This document shows positions 6,435 to 13,141 of a stretch of 13,141 nucleotides of DNA, piece by piece. The notes below the pieces were generated by a model. That model searched no databases. It was not told where the DNA came from and saw nothing but the letters and a program-made list of their open reading frames with translations. Within the stretch, counting starts at the first letter, position 1. The number at the start of each line of letters is the position of its first letter. This stretch comes from Gammaproteobacteria bacterium (GTDB taxonomy: Bacteria > Pseudomonadota > Gammaproteobacteria > SZUA-229): NCBI GenBank assembly GCA_027858635.1, contig JAQICG010000383.1, positions 1 through 13,141 of the forward strand, in the 5' to 3' direction. The translations under genes and the position numbers were made by a program.

Positions 6435-6463
6435 TCGACTAACTGCCGATTAACTTCTATAAT
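6435..6463 (+). promoter_or_regulatory. Probable promoter of the aceE-aceF-lpd operon
   Basis: TATAAT at 6458-6463 is a perfect -10. TCGACT (6435-6440, 17-bp spacer) matches 4 of 6 -35 bases. The start would be near 6470, leaving a leader of about 130 nt before aceE. A second, weaker AT-rich -10-like stretch (CATAAA near 6552) could give a shorter leader. I saw no PdhR box (ATTGGT-NNN-ACCAAT). Confidence 0.45.
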
Positions 6464-6602
6464 TCGCCCTCCGGCTTTTATTGTAGAGCCTGCCTGCTGC
6501 ACGAGGCCGGCTACGGCAAAAAACGCCCAACGAACAATTTCGTAGAAATGCCATAAAATCAACGGAATTTGATGGTATTTTCTTCGAACATGCGAGATAT
6601 AT

Positions 6603-9263
6603 ATGACTGATTTAAACGACATCGATCCACTGGAAACACGTGAATGGCTGGATGCGCTCTCCGCTGTTATTGAACATGAAGGCCCTGAACGGGCCCATTT
6701 TCTGCTTGAACAACTCATTGATAATGCCCGTCGTTCGGGCAGCAATTTACCGTTCACCAATAACACCGCTTACCTGAACACCATTCCCAAACATCTGGAG
6801 GAACGCACCCCCGGCGACCCGGCTATCGAACGTCGTATTCGCTCGTTGATTCGCTGGAATGCCATGGTCATGGTGGTGCGCGCTAACAAGGAGTCGTCAG
6901 AGCTGGGCGGTCATATCGCCAGCTTCTCTTCAGCGGCGACACTCTATGATGTCGGTTTCAATCACTTTTTCCACGGCGCCGAACACGAAAACGGCGGTGA
7001 CCTGGTCTTTATTCAGGGTCATTCATCACCGGGCATCTATTCACGCGCCTATCTGGAAGGTCGCCTGAGCAAGGAGCAAATGGACAATTTCCGTCAGGAA
7101 GTCGATGGTGGCGGCCTCTCCTCCTACCCGCATCCCTGGCTGATGCCCGATTTCTGGCAGTTTCCCACCGTCTCCATGGGTCTGGGTCCGATTATGTCGA
7201 TCTATCAGGCGCGTTTCATGAAATACCTGAACGATCGCAGCATTACCGAAGCCAGCAACCGCAAGGTCTGGGCCTTCTGTGGCGATGGCGAAATGGACGA
7301 GCCGGAATCAGTGGGGGCGATTACACTCGCCGGCCGTGAAAAGCTCGACAACCTTATTTTTGTTATCAACTGCAACCTGCAGCGGCTGGACGGCCCGGTT
7401 CACGGCAACGGCAAAATCATCCAGGAACTGGAATCACTCTACCGCGGTGCTGGCTGGAATGTCATCAAGGTGGTCTGGGGCGGCTCCTGGGATGCCCTGC
7501 TCGATCAGGACAAAGACGGCCTGCTGCGCAAGCGCATGGAAGAGGTGGTCGACGGCGATTACCAGAACTACAAGGCCAAAGACGGCGCTTATGTGCGCGA
7601 AAACTTCTTCGGTGCCAATCCCGAACTGAAAGCCATGGTCGCCACCATGTCGGACGAGGCGATCTGGCACCTGAACCGCGGCGGCCATGATCCGCACAAA
7701 GTTTATGCCGCCTATGCCGCAGCGATTAAACACAAAGGCCAGCCCACCGTTATTCTGGCCAAGACCGTCAAGGGTTATGGCATGGGCGAGGCCGGTGAAG
7801 CTCAGAATGCAACCCACTCGCAGAAGAAGATGGACATCGAAAGCCTGAAACGCTTCCGCAACCGTTTCGACATTCCCATCTCCGCCGAGCAGGCTGAAAA
7901 TGCCGAGTATTACCGCCCCGCTGAAGACAGCGAGGAGATACAGTACCTGCAATCGCGCCGCCAGGAACTGGGCGGTTACCTGCCTTGCCGCACCCGTTTC
8001 GCGGAACCGTTAACCGTGCCCGGACTCAGTATTTTTAACGGCATACTGGAGGGTTCCGGTGAGCGCGAAATGTCGACCACCATGGGCTTTGTGCGCATGC
8101 TCACCCTACTCACCCGCGACAAGACCATCGGCAAAAAGATTGTGCCCATCGTCCCTGATGAAGCGCGTACTTTCGGCATGGAAGGCATGTTCCGCCAGCT
8201 GGGCATCTACTCCTCGGTCGGCCAGCTGTATATGCCTCAGGATAAAGATCAGGTCATGTTCTACAAGGAAGACAAGACCGGTCAGGTGCTGGAAGAAGGC
8301 ATTAACGAAGCCGGCGCCATGTCTGCATGGATTGCCGCCGCTACCGCTTACAGCTCACACGGCGTCAGCATGATTCCGTTCTACGTTTTCTACTCCATGT
8401 TCGGCTTCCAGCGCATCGGCGATCTGGCCTGGGCGGCCGGCGACATGCAGGCACGTGGCTTCCTCATCGGCGGCACCGCCGGGCGCACCACCCTCGCTGG
8501 TGAAGGCCTGCAACATCAGGACGGTCACAGCCTGCTGGTGGCTTCAACCATCCCTAACTGCATCGCTTATGACCCCTGCTTCACCTACGAAATGGCGGTG
8601 ATTATTCAGGACGGCATGCGCCGCATGATGCAGGAACAGGAAAATGTTTATTTCTATATAACCGCCATGAATGAGACCTACCAGATGCCGGCCATGCCCA
8701 AAGGCGCGGAAGAAGGCATCCTCAAAGGCATGTATCCATTCAGCACTCGTAAGGCTAAAAAGGCACAGCCCAAAGCGCAGCTATTCGGCAGTGGCACCAT
8801 TCTGCGCGAAGTGATTGCAGCGGCCGAGCTGCTGGAGAAAGACTGGGGCGTGAGCGCCGATGTCTGGAGCATCACCAGCTACAACGAACTGGCGCGCGAA
8901 GCCCGCGAGTGTGAGCGCTGGAACATGCTCAACCCTTCGAAGAAGGCGCGCATCAGCTATGTCGAACAGACTTTGAAAGATTGCGGAGGCCCAGTGATTT
9001 CAGCCTCGGATTATGTACGCAATGTCGCCGAACAGATTCGCGGCTTCGTACCGATGAACTACACCGTACTCGGCACCGATGGCTTTGGCCGCTCGGATAC
9101 GCGCAAGAAACTGCGTCGTTACTTTGAAGTGAACAGCCATTATGTTGTGCTGGCGACACTGAAAACGCTGGCTGATGAAGGCACCATCCCGGTCGCCAAG
9201 GTCAACGACGCCATCAAGAAATACGGCATCGACATCAACAAACCCAACCCGCTCTACGCGTAG
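6603..9263 (+). CDS. aceE: Pyruvate dehydrogenase E1 component, homodimeric type
   Basis: Thiamine diphosphate enzyme that decarboxylates pyruvate and transfers the acetyl unit to the lipoyl groups of the complex, the entry point of pyruvate carbon to acetyl-CoA. The 886-aa length equals that of the alpha2-type AceE of Gammaproteobacteria (887 in E. coli). The thiamine diphosphate/Mg motif runs from GDGEMDEP (227-234) to NCN (256-258). The N-terminal segment DIDPLETREWLDAL is typical of AceE and helps bind E2. GYGMGEAGEAQNATHSQKKM corresponds to the E. coli loop containing the catalytic His407. The start is ATG 6603, which preserves the usual N-terminus; its ribosome site (GAGA) is weak. First gene of a three-gene operon, 13 bp before aceF. 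Confidence 0.98.
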   Translation: MTDLNDIDPLETREWLDALSAVIEHEGPERAHFLLEQLIDNARRSGSNLPFTNNTAYLNTIPKHLEERTPGDPAIERRIRSLIRWNAMVMVVRANKESSELGGHIASFSSAATLYDVGFNHFFHGAEHENGGDLVFIQGHSSPGIYSRAYLEGRLSKEQMDNFRQEVDGGGLSSYPHPWLMPDFWQFPTVSMGLGPIMSIYQARFMKYLNDRSITEASNRKVWAFCGDGEMDEPESVGAITLAGREKLDNLIFVINCNLQRLDGPVHGNGKIIQELESLYRGAGWNVIKVVWGGSWDALLDQDKDGLLRKRMEEVVDGDYQNYKAKDGAYVRENFFGANPELKAMVATMSDEAIWHLNRGGHDPHKVYAAYAAAIKHKGQPTVILAKTVKGYGMGEAGEAQNATHSQKKMDIESLKRFRNRFDIPISAEQAENAEYYRPAEDSEEIQYLQSRRQELGGYLPCRTRFAEPLTVPGLSIFNGILEGSGEREMSTTMGFVRMLTLLTRDKTIGKKIVPIVPDEARTFGMEGMFRQLGIYSSVGQLYMPQDKDQVMFYKEDKTGQVLEEGINEAGAMSAWIAAATAYSSHGVSMIPFYVFYSMFGFQRIGDLAWAAGDMQARGFLIGGTAGRTTLAGEGLQHQDGHSLLVASTIPNCIAYDPCFTYEMAVIIQDGMRRMMQEQENVYFYITAMNETYQMPAMPKGAEEGILKGMYPFSTRKAKKAQPKAQLFGSGTILREVIAAAELLEKDWGVSADVWSITSYNELAREARECERWNMLNPSKKARISYVEQTLKDCGGPVISASDYVRNVAEQIRGFVPMNYTVLGTDGFGRSDTRKKLRRYFEVNSHYVVLATLKTLADEGTIPVAKVNDAIKKYGIDINKPNPLYA

Positions 9264-9276
9264 GAAGGATCAGGAC

Positions 9277-10620
9277 ATGGCAGAAATAAAAAACATTCTT
9301 GTTCCCGATATCGGCGATTTCTCGGGCGTTGAAGTCATCGAGATTATTGTCTCGGAAGGCGATACCGTTAACGTGGAAGATGCATTAGTTTCGCTGGAAT
9401 CGGACAAGGCCGCGATGGAAATCCCATCCGAATACGCGGGCGTGATTAAAGAGATTAAGATCAACATGGGCGACACTGTTTCACAGGGCGACGTGCTGAT
9501 GACGATTGAGGTGGCTGACGAAGCCGCCGCGCCGGCTGATACCGGTGCCGAGGAAAAAGCGCCGGAAGCCGCCAAAGATGAACCGGCTCCGAAAGCGGAG
9601 AAGCCGCAAGAGGAGAAGCCGCAAGCCGAAGCGCCCGCTCCGGCCGCCGCCAAACCAGCATCAGCTCCGGCCCCGCAGAAAGCAAGCGCCGAACCGTTTG
9701 ATGAAGCCGGTTTCCGCAAGGCACACGCCAGTCCGGGGGTGCGTAAATTTGCCCGCGAACTGGGCGCCAATCTGGCCCGGATCAGCGGTTCGGGCGAGAA
9801 GGGCCGCATCCTGAAAGAGGACGTCAAGGCCTTCGTCAAACAGGCACTCAGCAGCGGCGGAGCGGCCGCAGGCACCGGCGGACTGAGCGTAGAGCCCATG
9901 CCCGACATCGATTTCAGCCAGTTCGGCGACATCGAGACCCAGCCGCTGAGCAAGATCAACAAGCTCACCGGCAAGTTCCTGCATCGCAACTGGGTGAACA
10001 TCCCCCACGTCACTCAGTTTGACGAGATCGACATTACCGATCTGGAAACCTTCCGCAAGGAGCTGAACGAAGAGCACAAAGACCAGAACATCAAGGTCAC
10101 CATGGTGGCTTTTCTGGTCAAGGCCATGGCCTCGGCACTGAAAGAGTTTCCGCGCTTTAACGCCTCGCTGGATGCTTCGGGTGAAAACCTGATCATGAAA
10201 AAATACATCAACATCGGCGTCGCCATGGACACCCCGGCCGGTTTAGTCGTGCCGGTGATCCGTGATGTGGAGTGCAAGTCGCTGCTCCAGATCGCGCAGG
10301 AAGTGGTCGACACCAGCGTCAAAGCCAGAGATAAGAAGCTGACCCCGAGCGATATGTCCGGTGGCTGCATCAGCATCTCCAGTCTGGGCGGTATCGGCGG
10401 CACCGCTTTCACCCCGATTGTGAACGCCCCGGAAGTGGCCATTCTCGGCGTCTCGCGCGCGGCCATGAAACCGGTTTATCAGGACGGTGAATTTGTCCCC
10501 CGCCTGATGATGCCGATCTCGCTGTCCTACGATCACCGCGTGATCGACGGTGCCGCCGGCGCGCGCTTCACCACGTTCCTCGGCAAAATTCTGGCCGATA
10601 CCCGCAGACTGGTACTTTAA
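9277..10620 (+). CDS. aceF: Dihydrolipoyl acetyltransferase (E2 of pyruvate dehydrogenase)
   Basis: Core of the complex: carries acetyl on lipoate and transfers it to CoA. The 447-aa protein has one lipoyl domain (residues 2-80, lipoyl Lys44 in ESDKAAMEIP), an Ala/Pro/Glu/Lys-rich flexible linker (82-138), a peripheral subunit-binding domain (about 150-188, ASPGVRKFAREL to EDVKAF) and a catalytic domain (215-447) ending in DHRVIDGAAGARF with catalytic His420 and Asp424. E. coli AceF has three lipoyl domains, so this is the short form; the E3 gene next door carries another lipoyl domain. I chose ATG 9277, after AGGAAGGA, rather than the longer upstream frame, because MAEIKNILVPDIG starts the lipoyl fold directly. 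The linker contains a 15-bp in-frame repeat. Confidence 0.97.
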   Translation: MAEIKNILVPDIGDFSGVEVIEIIVSEGDTVNVEDALVSLESDKAAMEIPSEYAGVIKEIKINMGDTVSQGDVLMTIEVADEAAAPADTGAEEKAPEAAKDEPAPKAEKPQEEKPQAEAPAPAAAKPASAPAPQKASAEPFDEAGFRKAHASPGVRKFARELGANLARISGSGEKGRILKEDVKAFVKQALSSGGAAAGTGGLSVEPMPDIDFSQFGDIETQPLSKINKLTGKFLHRNWVNIPHVTQFDEIDITDLETFRKELNEEHKDQNIKVTMVAFLVKAMASALKEFPRFNASLDASGENLIMKKYINIGVAMDTPAGLVVPVIRDVECKSLLQIAQEVVDTSVKARDKKLTPSDMSGGCISISSLGGIGGTAFTPIVNAPEVAILGVSRAAMKPVYQDGEFVPRLMMPISLSYDHRVIDGAAGARFTTFLGKILADTRRLVL

Positions 10621-10639
10621 AGTTAGTTAGGAATCACTC

Positions 10640-12451
10640 ATGTCCAAAATTGTTAACGTAGAAGTCCCTGATATCGGCGATTTTACCAATGTCGATGTCA
10701 TCGAAGTGCTGGTCGAAGCCGGCAGCGAGGTCGCCAAAGAGGAGACCCTGATTACGCTGGAATCGGATAAGGCCAGCATTGAAATCCCCTCCCCTTTCGC
10801 CGGCACGGTGAAAGAGCTGAAGGTGAAGATCAACGACAGCGTCTCTCAGGGCGACGTCATATTGAGCATGGAAGTGGCCGAAGAATCGGCTGCTGACACC
10901 GACGTCAGCGTGCCCGCCACCGAGTCGCCGACGGCCAGTGAAGCGGAGCCTGAAGCTGAACCTGAGGCGACGCCGGCAGCAGCCGAAAAATTCGAGCCGG
11001 AAACAGCGGCAGCGCCTGAAGCCGCCGCCATTCCGGAAGGCAGCGATATGCACGCCGAACTGGTGGTGCTGGGTTCCGGCCCCGGCGGCTATACTGCCGC
11101 CTTCCGCGCGGCGGACCTGGGCAAAAACGTTATTCTGATCGAGAAATACAGCACCATCGGCGGCGTCTGCCTCAACGTGGGCTGCATCCCCTCCAAGGCC
11201 CTGCTGCACACCGCGCACATCATCAGCGAAGCCGCAGAAATGAGCGCGCATGGCGTGACTTTCGGCAAGCCCAAGATCGACATCAAGAAGATCGTCGCCA
11301 ACAAGGACAAGATCATCAGCACCCTGACCGGTGGTCTGGCCGGTCTGGCCAAACAGCGCAAGGTTCAAATCGTCACCGGTTACGGCAAATTCACTTCGCC
11401 CAAAACCATCGCTGTCGAAGGCGCCGACGGCACCAAAACCATCTCCTTCGATGACGTGATTATCGCTGCCGGTTCTTCGGTAATGAAAATCCCCAGCCTC
11501 CCTTACGACGACGAACGCCTGATGGACTCCACCGGCGCGCTCGAATTAAAAGAGATACCGAAACGCCTGCTGGTCATCGGCGGTGGCATCATCGGCCTGG
11601 AAATGGCCACGGTGTACGACGCGCTGGGTGCCAAAGTATCCATCGTCGAACTCTCGCCCGGGCTGATCCCCGGCTGCGACCGCGATCTGGTACGGCCGCT
11701 GGAAAAACGCGTCAAGAAGCGCTACGAAAACATCTGGCTGAACGCCAAAGTCACCGCCATTAAAGCCTTGAAAACAGGACTGAAAGTATCCTTCGAAGGC
11801 AAGAACGTGCCCGAGACCGAGACCTTTGACCGCGTCCTGCTGGCAGTAGGCCGCAGCCCCAACGGTAAACTGATCGACGCCGAAAAAGCCGGTGTGAACG
11901 TCGATGAACGTGGCTTCATCGCGGTCGACAAACAGATGAAAACCAACGTCCCCAACATTTACGCCATCGGCGATATCGTCGGCCAGCCCATGCTGGCGCA
12001 CAAAGCCACGCACGAAGGCAAAACCGCCGCCGAAGTGATCAGCGGCATGAAATCCTATTTCGACGCCAAGACCATCCCCTCGGTCGCCTACACCGACCCG
12101 GAAATCGCCTGGATGGGCGTCACCGAAGAGCAGGCCAAAGCCGATGGCATCGCCTACACCAAAGGCGCCTTCCCCTGGGCCGCCAGCGGTCGCTCGCTCA
12201 GCATGGGCCGCAACGAAGGCCTGACCAAGGTACTGTTCGACAAGAACACCCACCAGATCATCGGCGCCGGCATGGTCGGCACCAACGCCGGTGAACTCAT
12301 CGCCGAAGCCGTGCTGGCACTGGAAATGGGCGCGGACATCGAAGACATCGCACTCACCGTGCACCCGCACCCGACCCTGTCCGAAACCTTCAACTTCGCC
12401 GCCGAAATGGCCGAAGGCACCTGCACCGATCTGTACGTGCCGAAGCGCTAG
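10640..12451 (+). CDS. lpdA: Dihydrolipoamide dehydrogenase (E3) with an N-terminal lipoyl domain
   Basis: FAD enzyme that reoxidises dihydrolipoyl groups and passes electrons to NAD, closing the pyruvate dehydrogenase cycle. Of its 603 aa, residues 1-80 are a lipoyl domain (Lys44 in ESDKASIEIP) very similar to that of the adjacent aceF. Residues 82-135 are an Ala/Pro/Glu linker, and 138-603 are a complete E3. Visible E3 motifs are GSGPGG (145-150, FAD), the redox disulfide CLNVGC (Cys177, Cys182), VIGGGIIGLE (NAD fold), an AIGD flavin segment and the C-terminal HPTLSE with catalytic His577 and Glu582. Ordinary E3 is about 470 aa; lipoyl-E3 fusions are known, for example Neisseria p64k and Ralstonia. 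ATG 10640 follows AGGA, and the gene starts 19 bp after aceF as the last gene of the operon. Confidence 0.97.
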   Translation: MSKIVNVEVPDIGDFTNVDVIEVLVEAGSEVAKEETLITLESDKASIEIPSPFAGTVKELKVKINDSVSQGDVILSMEVAEESAADTDVSVPATESPTASEAEPEAEPEATPAAAEKFEPETAAAPEAAAIPEGSDMHAELVVLGSGPGGYTAAFRAADLGKNVILIEKYSTIGGVCLNVGCIPSKALLHTAHIISEAAEMSAHGVTFGKPKIDIKKIVANKDKIISTLTGGLAGLAKQRKVQIVTGYGKFTSPKTIAVEGADGTKTISFDDVIIAAGSSVMKIPSLPYDDERLMDSTGALELKEIPKRLLVIGGGIIGLEMATVYDALGAKVSIVELSPGLIPGCDRDLVRPLEKRVKKRYENIWLNAKVTAIKALKTGLKVSFEGKNVPETETFDRVLLAVGRSPNGKLIDAEKAGVNVDERGFIAVDKQMKTNVPNIYAIGDIVGQPMLAHKATHEGKTAAEVISGMKSYFDAKTIPSVAYTDPEIAWMGVTEEQAKADGIAYTKGAFPWAASGRSLSMGRNEGLTKVLFDKNTHQIIGAGMVGTNAGELIAEAVLALEMGADIEDIALTVHPHPTLSETFNFAAEMAEGTCTDLYVPKR

Positions 12452-12478
12452 CGTCAGGTTATTTACCGGTAAACACAT

Positions 12479-12503
12479 ACAAGCCCGCGTCCTGCGGGCT
12501 TGT
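12479..12503 (+). terminator. Hairpin terminator of the pyruvate dehydrogenase operon
   Basis: ACAAGCCCGC (12479-12488) and GCGGGCTTGT (12494-12503) form a perfect 10-bp GC-rich stem with a 5-nt loop, 27 nt after the lpd stop codon. The following bases (TGCGTATT) are only mildly U-rich, so it resembles a terminator with a poor U-tract. Confidence 0.75.
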
Positions 12504-12565
12504 TGCGTATTAGCCATATAAAAAACCAAAACCCTTTTACCGCAGAGGACGCAAAGAAAAATCAA

Positions 12566-12646
12566 TGTAGGTTGGTTTAGGCGTTTTTTGCCGTAACCCA
12601 ACATCTATAAACCTGTTGGGTTTCATAAAAAGCATTCAAACCAACC
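12566..12646. repeat. BIME/REP-like palindromic intergenic element
   Basis: GTTGGTTT (12571-12578) is the reverse complement of AAACCAAC (12638-12645), and AACCCAAC (12595-12602) is the reverse complement of GTTGGGTT (12615-12622). The region therefore reads as two diverged copies of one GTTGGG-type unit in opposite orientation, a layout typical of paired REP sequences. The stretch before it (12540-12556, GCAGAGGACGCAAAG) also looks like decayed repeat material. No coding potential is visible. Confidence 0.5.
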
Positions 12647-12674
12647 ACTGCCTACTGCCTACTGCCTACTGTCT
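12647..12674 (+). repeat. Heptamer tandem repeat, four units
   Basis: Three exact copies of ACTGCCT (12647-12653, 12654-12660, 12661-12667) are followed by a fourth with one mismatch (ACTGTCT, 12668-12674). It lies in non-coding DNA directly after the palindromic element and before the lexA-family promoter. Copy number may vary by slippage. Confidence 0.85.
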
Positions 12675-12710
12675 TTTCCATGAAGGCTTTAAATCCTTTT
12701 AAATTAGCCA

Positions 12711-12740
12711 TTGAATTTTCTCATTACGTTCTCCTATAAT
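12711..12740 (+). promoter_or_regulatory. Promoter of the lexA-family gene
   Basis: TTGAAT (12711-12716) and a perfect TATAAT (12735-12740) with an 18-bp spacer form a strong sigma70-type promoter. The start would be near 12747, only about 24 nt before the ATG at 12771. The leader therefore coincides with the candidate LexA operators. Confidence 0.65.
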
Positions 12741-12742
12741 AG

Positions 12743-12767
12743 CTGTATCCGAGAACATATTGAGAAC
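12743..12767 (+). promoter_or_regulatory. Candidate LexA operators, two overlapping types
   Basis: GAAC (12753-12756), 7 bp, GAAC (12764-12767) is, on the minus strand, an exact match to the alphaproteobacterial SOS box GTTC-N7-GTTC. Overlapping it, CTGT (12743-12746), N8, ACAT (12755-12758) matches the gammaproteobacterial core CTGT-N8-ACAG at 7 of 8 bases. A third half-site, GTTCTC, lies at 12728-12733 just before the -10. The position over the transcription start fits autorepression. Confidence 0.5.
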
Positions 12768-12770
12768 ACG

Positions 12771-13141
12771 ATGACACTCACCGACAACCAGCGCGCTGTG
12801 CTTAACTTTATTCAACGCTATATCGCCACTCACGCCGTGGCGCCCAAGTTACAGGAGATCGCCGAAGGCATCGGCATCCGCTCGCGCGGGGTTGCGCACC
12901 GCTATGTGCAGGCGCTGGCTGAGGGAGGCTTTGTAGCCATCGACAGCGGCAAACATCGCGGCATCCGCCTGCTCAGGGAGAACCCGTACCAGCCGCAAAC
13001 CACACTGCCGCTGCTGGGCAAAATTGCCGCCGGTAAGCCTATCGAGGCGATTCCCGGTGAGGACGAAATCAATCTGCTCGATTTTTTCGGGAAAAACAAT
13101 TTTGCAGTGCGGGTGCAGGGTGACTCCATGATCGACGCCGG
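12771..13141 (+). CDS. lexA: LexA-family SOS repressor, N-terminal part (cut by the window edge)
   Basis: Represses DNA-damage genes and cleaves itself when RecA filaments form. Only 123 codons are present, about 60% of a LexA of some 200 aa. Residues 1-65 form the winged helix-turn-helix (LTDNQRAVLNFI, PKLQEIAEGIGI, RSRGVAHRYVQALAEGGFV, SGKHRGIRLL). The self-cleavage site is Ala-Gly within LGKIAAGKP. The catalytic serine sits in GDSM close to the edge; the catalytic lysine lies beyond it. The recognition helix, with HRYVQAL, differs from E. coli LexA (NAAEEHLKAL). The ATG at 12771 has a GAG ribosome-site core 6 bp upstream. It could be the main lexA or a second one (lexA2), which in many bacteria heads an imuA-imuB-dnaE2 cassette; that would lie outside the window. 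Confidence 0.9.
   Translation, partial: MTLTDNQRAVLNFIQRYIATHAVAPKLQEIAEGIGIRSRGVAHRYVQALAEGGFVAIDSGKHRGIRLLRENPYQPQTTLPLLGKIAAGKPIEAIPGEDEINLLDFFGKNNFAVRVQGDSMIDA

Noticed and set aside
6464..6602. PdhR operator before aceE
   Set aside because: No ATTGGT-NNN-ACCAAT palindrome or near match was found.
9175..9276. Longer start for aceF inside the end of aceE
   Set aside because: The extra 34 residues are Ser/Thr/Arg-rich and unlike any E2 N-terminus. ATG 9277 has a strong ribosome site and begins the lipoyl domain directly.
10634..11368. 244-aa minus-strand frame opposite the lpd lipoyl and FAD domains
   Set aside because: A shadow of a strongly supported gene, with low-complexity Arg/Phe/Gly/Asp runs and no family resemblance.
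11546..12604. 352-aa open frame on the minus strand opposite lpd
   Set aside because: It mirrors the GC-rich lpd coding sequence, has shadow composition (Gly, Phe, His, Val, Asp rich) and overlaps the operon terminator.

Overview
The window looks like a gammaproteobacterial chromosome segment. The evidence is a homodimeric-type pyruvate dehydrogenase E1 (AceE) in an aceE-aceF-lpd operon, an OxyR whose two redox cysteines fall at the Escherichia coli positions (199 and 208), a hybrid peroxiredoxin-glutaredoxin, a bifunctional OlsF-type ornithine lipid acyltransferase and a small DUF3622-like protein. No gene names the genus. There are no rRNA, tRNA, CRISPR, phage or transposase genes.

Layout. 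(1) Positions 1-1960, minus strand: oxyR followed by its target-like gene, a peroxiredoxin-glutaredoxin fusion. oxyR has a good sigma70 promoter and its own terminator. The peroxidase gene has its own promoter with a two-part OxyR operator beside it, so this is a compact peroxide sensing and detoxification module. (2) Positions 1960-2344: a non-coding stretch with an 89-nt nested inverted-repeat element and a run of PhoB-box-like heptamers at 11-bp spacing. (3) Positions 2345-4099, plus strand: olsF, which makes phosphorus-free ornithine lipids; Pho control would fit that role. (4) Positions 4220-6293, minus strand: two small uncharacterised proteins (DUF3622-like, and DUF2007-like with one membrane helix) downstream of argG. 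(5) Positions 6294-6602: divergent promoter region between argG and the PDH operon. (6) Positions 6603-12451, plus strand: aceE-aceF-lpd with gaps of 13 and 19 bp, encoding the whole pyruvate dehydrogenase complex. E2 has only one lipoyl domain and a second one is fused to E3. A hairpin terminator follows. (7) Positions 12504-12770: degenerate repeats, then the promoter and operator of a lexA-family gene that runs off the right edge.

I see no wholly new system. The best leads are regulatory: an OxyR site at 892-928, a possible PhoB array at 2253-2292, and overlapping alphaproteobacterial-type and gammaproteobacterial-type LexA sites at 12743-12767. The lipoyl-domain layout of the PDH complex and the HX5D catalytic motif of OlsF are also worth checking.
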